Shown: positions 56,220-64,000 of the stretch, piece after piece
Layout of the letters: the number at the start of each line of letters is the position of its first letter
Numbering within the stretch: the stretch's first letter is position 1
Assembly (NCBI GenBank): GCA_932521035.1
Contig: OW051496.1
Location: 4,030,001 to 4,094,000, forward strand
Reading direction: 5' to 3'
Source of the DNA: Oscheius dolichura
Taxonomy: Eukaryota > Nematoda > Chromadorea > Rhabditida > Rhabditidae
Length of the DNA: 64,000 nucleotides
Notes under the pieces: model-generated
Told to the model about the DNA's origin: nothing
What the model saw: the letters and a program-made list of their open reading frames with translations, nothing else
Database searches by the model: none
Translations under genes and position numbers: made by a program

Positions 56220-58266
56220 TCAGGCCGGGATAAGGCGTTGCTTCTCCAACTGCTCCAGCTGGACCGTCTTCTCGTAGTCCCAGTTGGTCTTGTCGTCATC
56301 AGGACTGCGAGACGACGCGGTGGGCAACTGCCTCGGACGGATGATGATGGTTCTCTCGCGAGATAACCGTCCTCTGCAAAAATAGAATATACTTTTTATT
56401 CGTATTAGAAAGACCCCACTAATGGATAATATCGCCGGGGAATAAGTGCTGTTGGAAAAACATAATAAAAACTAGACTCACTCGGTCAGTTCGCTCTTTT
56501 TCATCGACCGCTGCTCGCTACCATAGATCTTTGTCGTGTTTTGCATCGTGGTAAAAGACGACGGATTACAGTAGCTCAGGTCCTGAATATGGTAGTTATT
56601 CACCCTCTATTCTTTCCAAAAACTAACCGGATCGGATCCAAAGTGTGCCAATTTGTAGATCTGTATCCCGATGTTCGTGGAGAGGAGGACGTGGCGACAC
56701 GAGCGACGGAACCGCTTTCCCCAAATGATGAAGACCCAGAAATTGGAGGAGCAGTTGAGAACAATGAGGAAATTGCTGAGGTCGACGAAGAGCGACGCCA
56801 TCGGACTGCTCATGAAGGCTGCGTTTCCGACGATCTGAAGGGGGGCTAGAGGGACGAGGGGAAGGAGGCCTACGTGTTCGAGGACATCGATGACCGTCGG
56901 CAGGATGTCGGAGATCAGGAACTTGGCTATCACCAGGACCAACATTATATTAGACTTGTGCTCTTTCCTGGAAAAAATGAGGTTACCGTAATACAATTGG
57001 GCTGGGAATAGAACAACGGGAATACATAGCGGGAATAGAATTTTTGACTTTTGACCGTTCCCCGAAACATACCTGCTCGTAGTACATTTCTTGTTTCGCG
57101 CGTCGATTTCCGAATTCGGAGCACAAAGTGATTTCCTAAAGTTTATTGTATTTATCTTTTGAATAGGAATGATCAACCTCTTTGCGATGGCATTCCTCAG
57201 GGCGAGGGATATCCTCAAGGTCAGGGCAAACAGAAGCAAACACGGGCAGAGGGTGACGAACAACATGGCGAGGACAACGTGGTAGACACTCCAATAGACC
57301 CGGTTCTGCAAATGTTTCATCTTTGACGTAAATATAGCCAAATAAGGATTGTTTTTTGGTCAAATGTTAGTGAAATTTATTTGAAAGGAAGAAGAAACTC
57401 ACGTCGAAGAGCTGGGTTCGATCTATGGCGGCAACGCAGCCCATATCGTCGCACCAATCCGTCACATGCACCTGAAAATTATTTTATTTTTATTGTGAAA
57501 GCGACTTTACATTCACGTAAACGTTTGCTAAAAGTAAAACCTTGTCTATAGATTAACCGAAACAAAAAAATACCTCAAAGAATCGGGGAAGGGAGAAGAG
57601 GACTGCCAACACAGAGACGACCACCATTAGACGTTTCACCCGCCTGAAAACACCGAGTCTTATATAAAAAATAATGAAAACTAGCTACCTTTTCTTGCCG
57701 ATGGCCCGGTGTTTCAAGGGCTGACATAGGGCCAAATAGCGGTCGATGGTCAGGGTCAGGACGATCCAGACCGTCCCCGTGTGGGTCGTGTTGGCGAAGG
57801 TGTACACGTACGGATAGATGTGTACGTAGGTTCCTAGAAAGATGGAAATAGGTCAGGAATTAGAGAAAGAGGGAAGGGAATTGGCTGGGGCTTACCGCTG
57901 GACACGAGGTGGCCGAAGAGGAGATGCGGCAGGGAGTAGAGCAGGAAGGCGTTGGCCAGCAGGGCCGTCTGCCACATCGTCAAAGCCACCTGGAAGTATC
58001 AGGTTCAATTCGATACAGTTCTCAATATAAATACATTCAGGAGAATATAAGGAAGACTTGAAACATGACGTGATACTGACCAGGTAGTATTGGATGGCGG
58101 GAGTGCCTCCTCGGTCGCATCTGAGGAAAATGAAGATGCTGAAGACGTTGAGGATGATGCCGGTGACGACGAAGAAGGCCGTCAGGTAGCCGTTTAGCAG
58201 ATGGGAGAGCATGAAGATGGCGAGGGTCACGAAGGACTCCTCCTCAGCAGTCGGAGGGGCAGCCAT
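56220..58266 (-). CDS. FMRFamide-receptor-like GPCR (frpr type)
   Basis: ATG at 58266 (MAAPPTAEEESFVTLAIFML) and about nine exons. TM1 TAFFVVTGIILNVFSIFIFL; TM2 around MWQTALLANAFLLYSLPHLL; TM3 ends TIDRYLALCQP, the DRY motif; TM4 LMVVVSVLAVLFSLPRFFEV; extracellular DWCDDMGC; TM5 VYWSVYHVVLAMLFVTLCPC; TM6 LVIAKFLISDILPTVIDVLE; TM7 FVDLSNFLIVLNCSSNFWVF in place of NPxxY, as in the DmFMRFaR/FRPR group. The intracellular tail is basic, then Ser/Thr/Arg-rich (RGRLSRERTIIIRPRQLP), ending RLIPA at 56220. Rhodopsin-family peptide receptors of this type couple to G proteins in neurons or muscle. Which peptide is unknown. Key motifs are intact. Confidence 0.85.
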
Positions 58267-58679
58267 CGCTGCCCGCCTCGTTCTGGAAATTCACTCATTT
58301 CTGACTGTTTTATGAGTAAGAGGGGGTATCCCCAATGGGAAAGGTAGGATAGCCAGCGGTATCAGGAAACGGGAGGGCAGAGAGTAAACAGTCCTCCCCC
58401 TTCAGGAATCCTCTAATAATTTATTGGGGCGGCTCTGATTTCCCCCTACGTAACGAGGGAGATCGAGGAAGAAAACACTGGCCCCCGCCTGGGGACCGAA
58501 AAGAGCCAAAGACCCCAGGAAAGGTCAACAATATTTTGTCTTTTCCGGCGTCCAACTTTTGATAGGAGGACAAGTTCCGAGAAGGCGGTCATTTATTATG
58601 CGTGATGTTTTTGACACTGACGGAAAAGGATCGAAGAAAAGAAACAAAAGGAGAAGAAATTGCAGCAAAAAAAATCCTG
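58267..58679. promoter_or_regulatory. Upstream of the peptide-receptor gene
   Basis: Minus-strand 5' region of the FRPR-like gene. An acceptor-like site was not singled out. No other feature was recognised. Confidence 0.35.
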
Positions 58680-58760
58680 CCCCGTACCCGTAAAATCTCG
58701 GCAGCAAAATCACTTTTGGCGCCCCGGCATTGCTTTCTACTGCCGAGATCATATGGGTGT
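58680..58760. mobile_element. Short MITE with CTCGGCAG terminal repeats (copy 3)
   Basis: CCCCGTACCCGTAAAATCTC at the left and CTGCCGAGATCATATGGGTG at the right, with the centre CAAAATCACTTTTGGCGCCC. Same family as 41888 and 55947. Confidence 0.75.
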
Positions 58761-61700
58761 AGGCGCACGGAATTGCAAGACCAGTTCTTCGATTAAAATG
58801 GTTTGAGAAGCAGAAAAGGGATAAAGTTCATGACCAGACGGTAATCAGTGCTTATGACTCACTAAATAAGGCAATTCTAGGCGGGGCGGGGGAGTACAAG
58901 GTGCTCTGCAGTCGCCGCTCTTCGAAACCTCGTCCTTATAATCCGAGCGCGAAGAGGTGGACTAATTGAAGCAGCACGTAACAGACACGGAAAGAACTGG
59001 CTGACTCCTGGAGAGAAGAACCCGGACCAAAAAGTCAAATTCGCATTATTAGGTGAATGTGCCCGTCCGCCGTCTACAGAGCACATCACCGAGACACGTC
59101 AACTGGCTAAAATGGGTGTCGAATTGACAGATGAACAGGAAGTGGAGACAGGGAAAAGGAGAAGGCGAGGAAAAGGGAAGGGTTCTATTGGGAAGGGACA
59201 TCGAAGACGGGCATCAGAGACCAACAGAAATTTAAAAAACGACGCCTTTCTGCACTAGGGAGGGAGAGTGCGTCATTTCGGGATTAGTCTGGGAACATCG
59301 GACCGACCTGTTCAAAGACACCTTCTCCCCTTTTATATTGTAAACAGTGCGCGGTTTATCCATTTTAGTCTTTTAAAGTTCAAACTAGCAGTTCCGTTCC
59401 TATCCCTTTGATAAAATTACGCCATTAACACTTTAAAAAAAAAGTCGCCTCGGTCACTGGCTACCCTTCTACTTCCAAAATATGTTGATAGGGGGAAGTA
59501 GCTGATCCGTAAAACGGCTAGGATCCAAAAGTTCGCCGGTCTCTCCCGGTGTTTTCTGCTCAAAAAGCGGCTAATTTCTCCAATTTGAGGGTCCGTTTTC
59601 TTGCCCCGCGGGGGTGGTCAGCCAATTTATTTTACGTTTCAAGAAGTTAATAAAGAGCGAGGAGATCGTGACTAATTCACATGGGGGAAGAGATATTTGA
59701 AGGAGGAAAACCTCCCGGCCAATAATAATTCCCCCTCTAGAAGTTAGAGATTTTTGATGTCCATGAGAAGAAGTCCCCAAATTTTATTATTTGGTTGGGA
59801 AAGGAACAAAGGGCCGGCAATACGTGGCAACCAGAAAATGTACTCAAATAGCACGAAAAATAATTAATATTATGGAAGTCGGGGAAAAATTGGAAGAACA
59901 AGTAGAATCGGAGAGAACGGTGCACAGGAAAAAGAAAAGTTCTTCATAAAATAATGAATTAACCGGGGGAACAGGAGACACGAGGAGGCGTTTTTGAAGG
60001 GAGATGACCGTGTTTATGTGCGGGGGTTCGTGACGGCGGCAATTTCCTCTAGTAGGGTTCGTGTTCAAAATTATCTCTCCCCTTTTATTGTTTCATTGGG
60101 GAACAACAGGAACCACGAAGGGTCGCTGAAATTACCGGGGACTTTCGTTGTTTGGGATAGCTGGAGGGGGATTGAAGCGAAGTGATGTCCCCCGTTGGTA
60201 TTCATTACGTCGTCGAAACATGAGCTAGAGAAGTTCCGCAACAAAGTGACGGCGCCCCGAGCAATATTCTACCCGACGTGTTCACTTCCCTTGAAGGTGT
60301 ATATCAAACGTAAAGACTATTTTTTGGATATGGAACTGCCCTGAAAGTAAGGAGGCCATAAGTAAATGAACCAAAACATTGGAAAGTTTGATACTAGCTA
60401 TGGATTCGCATGTTTCAGGTTTTTTACTTTATACAACTAGCTCACTTCGCAATGTTCATAGTCTGTTCATCGGTTACAAAACTAGAGAAACTCTAGAAGA
60501 GAAGCTAAATTCTGTAAATCAAACAAAACATTTCGATAGTACTAGCCGGCCATGTTTCAAGTTTCTTATTGATCTCCCCTGCTGGCTACAGTTCCAATCC
60601 ATAGAGAATACACTCATATAACTAGAATACTGTAAGAAAACTATAAATAAAACAAGCAAAACACTAGAGATGCAGAACAGTAGTAATAGTAATTAGGGTG
60701 TTTCAGCCTTCCTACTTATTTTCCTGATACGCGTCTCTTTCACTAATCGAACCGCTAATAAAACCAGAGAAATTGTGTAAGAAAATGTGGGGGAGGAATG
60801 GATTAGACCGGGTACAGAGGCGTGTGGCTTCCGTCAGCCGGGTTCGGTTTCGCTGAACGTGCCGCGTAAGCTTTTTATCGTGAAATTGTGTTCGCAGGTG
60901 GCTAATTGGAGCAAAATCTACACCAAGCGTTATATCTTTACCCATTTTTTTGCACAGGAATTCGTCGATTGCACGGTTGCTTTTTACCTGCTCTCGGGAG
61001 AGAATAAGATTACGGTAGCCGGCTACTGGCAAAGGACGCCGGGAGTTCTATGAACGGCATTTTTCTAATTTAATGCATTTTCCCTTTTCTGTGTTTTGAC
61101 CAATCAATTTAAAAATAAAAATAGTGTAGGATCCATTGCGTCCACACAGTTTTAGTTGCTATTTTTCAAAAATATTCCAACAAAATAAGAGCCAGCCAGC
61201 TGGATACGGGTGAGTAAGATCTCCTCCGTCCATTAACTACTTTCCCTCCTGCCGGGAACGGATGTTCCTATCAGATTAAAGAGGAGCACGTCTCCCGGCA
61301 CCCCGGGAACAATTTGCAAAGACGACGACGTAGATCCTGTCGACTACTCGGTTAATTTTAGAGAGAGGGAGCACGGGAATCCCCCTATTCACCCGGGGAA
61401 CCTCGTTCGACGTCATTTGACAGGGTCAGCCGAGAAAATATTTACAAGGAGAGTAGACTGGTAGGGGGGCCAGAGAGGGAGGAGACCCTCTACCATATAG
61501 GGAGGGAGAGAGATAATTGCCAGATGCGGAATACGTTAATTTTTGAAGTTTGAACAGAACATTGGGCAGGGGAGAAAAAAGGACAACTGATGGGGGAAAG
61601 GGTGGTAGTCTAGCCCTTTGGGAGGAGTATAGAAGGGCGGAACGTGTCCTTTCCGAGAAATTATACTGCAAAAAGAGATGTAGCCGGTGGATGGAGTATG

Positions 61701-64000
61701 CAGAGTGGGGACCAAACAATGGCAGCCACCCTTCAGACAATCTGCTAATGTGTCTGCACTGTGGACTGGACACGGATACATCCGAAACGAACCATTGTGA
61801 AAGGGGAAAGGGCTCGATACAGAAGACTGAACAATTTGTAGTCAGGGAAATAAGTAGACGGAGTAAAACATAACCAAACGACGTGAAAATAGCCGACGGA
61901 CAAAAACATTGAAATGGTGAAGATGATGCCGATGAAAGCTGAGAAGCTGCCAAGGAAGCGCAGGGATTATTATCAGAAATGGCAGTGAAAGGAAGAAGTA
62001 AACTGTACGAAACACTACAAAAACGGAGAAGCCCGGCTTTCCGGCTTGTAATGGACTAAAATGAGAAGAAGAAATGAATGGAAAATCTCCTCTAACAAGC
62101 TAATAAAGCTTTTTTGTTGTTACTCCTGTTTTTCTATTCTTACTAGAACAAAAAAAAATTGCCAAGTCCGGGACTCGAACTTGAATAGAAAAACGTTAGG
62201 TGCCAGTGCACCTCCACTCGGCCACCACTTCACATTTTATAATGACGCATTGGCATTCCCTTGTAAAGAGCAAAAAGAAGCCGGATCCTCTTTTTATTAC
62301 TTTCTGTCGTTTTGTAGGAAGAATATGATGTGAGAGAGCGATGTTTGGACGGAAGTGGCAGACAGGAAAAGGAATCTTGTTTGGTTTCAAGTAACGGATA
62401 AAGGTCAGCGACGGCTTCTCTAATTCTGTACGAGAAAAAGAGACATTTTGACCGGGCGTATTCCACCCCCACCGCGTATTCCGAAGAATTGCGTGCCATC
62501 AAAGCATAATACGAACTAATTTGGAAGGTGTTTTCCCGGGGCGGGAAAAGGGCGACGAGAAGAGAAGAGCGACTACCGGGGAGATATCCACCGGACACGT
62601 GACCCCTTCCTCTCTGGTGGAATATTACGACGGCGGCCATCTCAAAAATCGCGGTAAATAGGGCAGGCCCGTAGAGTGACCATCCGGTGCCCGGAGGCTA
62701 TAAAAACGAGGAGAATATGGTCGCGTTGAGACGAAAACAAAATGGCAATTTAGACGGGAGAGAGCAGGGGATTTTAAACCTTGGAACTAATTAGGAGAGG
62801 GGGGAGAGCGACACTTCCGCGGGACAGATAGGGTGGACAAGGAGAGGACTGAAACAGGAGGAAGTGAAGCCGGCGTGGGAGAGAAGGGTGAAACAATCGT
62901 CAAAAATGAAGGCGGACTGAAACAACACACAAATCAGAAATTATGAAGGGGTGGTAAAACGGAAAAGTGAAGAAGTTACAAAATACAGAAATGTCTCTCT
63001 ACTTATATCAAGTGCTCCTAGCTCATTTGCCATTTGGAATTATCCGTGCTTCAAATTGTTCTGTTTAGCAGTTTGGAGAAAGCCAATATAAGGAGGAAGA
63101 GGTAGAAAACGGTGTCACCAGCCGAACAAGGACAGTTTTCAAGATAAATGTTATGAAGGAGAATTCCCCCTACAAGAACCCTCGCTGCCCGTCTCCTCTC
63201 AAGGAAGAAACATCCGGAAATTAGAATTATTTTGAGCTTTATGAGAAATACACGGCGCTGAATGAGAAGGCAGCCAGAAATAGGAACTGGAGGAGGACTC
63301 GAGGCGGCAGATGACTGAAGAGGATAGATGACTGGGAAGGTGGGAGAATATGATCATGCTCACAATCATGCTTGTCAGTCTATGAATTGTTTTCTACAAT
63401 AGCATTATTGGGGCTAGAATACAGTTATTACAAATTTTAGAAGAAAGACTCTTTATGCTTACAATGGAGCAGAAAAAGATTAGTAAAATACCGTTTTAGT
63501 GGAATGGCTATAAACGAGGAACGGGAAGGTAAGGAATAGACTGACTCCTAATTCTAAGAGAGCGAGAGATTTCCCCCAGCTGTGGGGGTAGAATATGTCT
63601 CAGTGGATGTGGGTGACAGCGGAGAAAAGGGCGTAGCCGACAACATTTTCAGAATTATTTTAGACGGATTCTATGTTTCGAGGATGATTTCAATAGCCGA
63701 CGTTACGGTAAACTTTTACTGGTTATATACCTTATTTAGAAATTGAAAACGACAAGAGTAGGTTGAGAACAGGTCAACCCACGTGTATGGTTGATATTAG
63801 AATATTCATGGAGTTTTTAGGGGATGGAGAGGAGGGCGGCGGGGAACAGAGATCGGAAATGTTTCAGCTGGACTAGACAGCCAGGGAGGATACCTCTAGA
63901 CTTCTCTGGAGGGGAATAGAGTCAAAACAGCTTATAATAGCCTGGTAATGAGGTGAATAATGGATGAGAAAGACTCAAATCGGTACGGGGAACAAGTCTC
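58761..64000. other. Gene-poor terminal region
   Basis: About 5.2 kb in which no open frame has recognisable domains, a convincing splice pattern or homology to other parts of the window. The longest frames (61426-61953 minus, 62230-62640 minus, 60712-61053 on both strands) are uninterrupted but look composition-driven. The only feature supported is the tRNA-like module at 62.2 kb. Genes with long introns or highly diverged exons could be missed. Confidence 0.45.
62150..62235 (-). ncRNA. tRNA-like Pol III unit
   Basis: On the minus strand, GTGGTGGCCGAGTGGAGG (A-box TGGCCGAGTGG matches Ser/Leu tRNAs), AAGTTCGAGTCCCGG (B-box) and a T8 run as terminator. T- and acceptor-stem pairing is poor, so a functional tRNA is not supported. 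The intact boxes plus terminator suggest it could still be transcribed. Confidence 0.45.

Noticed and set aside
60712-61053. Open frames on both strands of the same segment
   Set aside because: Long opposing frames without domain evidence; neither strand can be preferred.
61426-61953. 175-residue minus-strand open frame
   Set aside because: No domain, no convincing signal peptide or regular membrane pattern, no splice or poly(A) context.
62230-62640. 136-residue minus-strand open frame (reads ALMARNSSEYAVGVEY)
   Set aside because: Uninterrupted but overlaps the tRNA-like unit and has no recognised family or 3' signal.

Overview
The window looks like nuclear DNA of a nematode. Genes are broken by many very short GT-AG introns (mostly 35-60 bases), 3' ends carry AATAAA signals very close to the stop codon, and the gene families are typical of nematodes: serpentine (srh/str-like) receptors, an FMRFamide-receptor-like GPCR, a nuclear receptor with the [11 protein letters not shown]-box, an F-box/FBA-like protein, an IRLD-type L-domain protein, a MEC-17-like tubulin acetyltransferase, a Pumilio protein and a very large chitin-binding eggshell-type protein. 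I cannot name the species.

Layout. 1-17.3 kb is repeat-rich. Two nearly identical 880-base inverted arms (1141-2020 and 15900-16779) enclose a GC-rich palindromic repeat array (about 2.9-8.2 kb, with an exact 887-base tandem duplication), a kelch gene with a coiled-coil N-terminus (8.4-10.6 kb), a MITE, a hAT transposon remnant (12.8-13.8 kb) and two small minus-strand genes. 17.4-19.7 kb holds an F-box-like gene and a small membrane-protein-like ORF. 20.8-30.4 kb is a chitin-binding cluster: a 15-domain CBD-1-like protein, an L-domain membrane protein and a smaller, probably damaged chitin-binding gene. 31.7-33.0 kb is a compact TAK1-like kinase.

33-39 kb is a second repeat-rich stretch. 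It holds MITEs, a truncated inverted copy of the kelch gene, a foldback element with TA target duplication, an orphan exon of a ligand-gated ion channel and a kelch pseudogene. 40.7-58.3 kb is the conventional part: the tubulin acetyltransferase, a PGES-2-like enzyme, a Pumilio protein with the full canonical recognition code, a nuclear hormone receptor, a small hypothetical gene and two divergent 7TM receptors. 58.3-64 kb has no gene I can support.

Functionally, the CBD-1-like gene and its neighbours suggest an eggshell or extracellular-matrix neighbourhood. The rest is a mixture of unrelated housekeeping, signalling and chemosensory genes. The strongest second-look items are the homogenised inverted arms, the palindrome-rich array, the repeated inverted copying of the kelch gene, recurring tRNA-like Pol III units, and a short-TIR MITE family with three copies, one of them inside the acetyltransferase intron. 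All exon joins were read by eye from splice consensus, reading phase and protein-family fit. No alignment was run.
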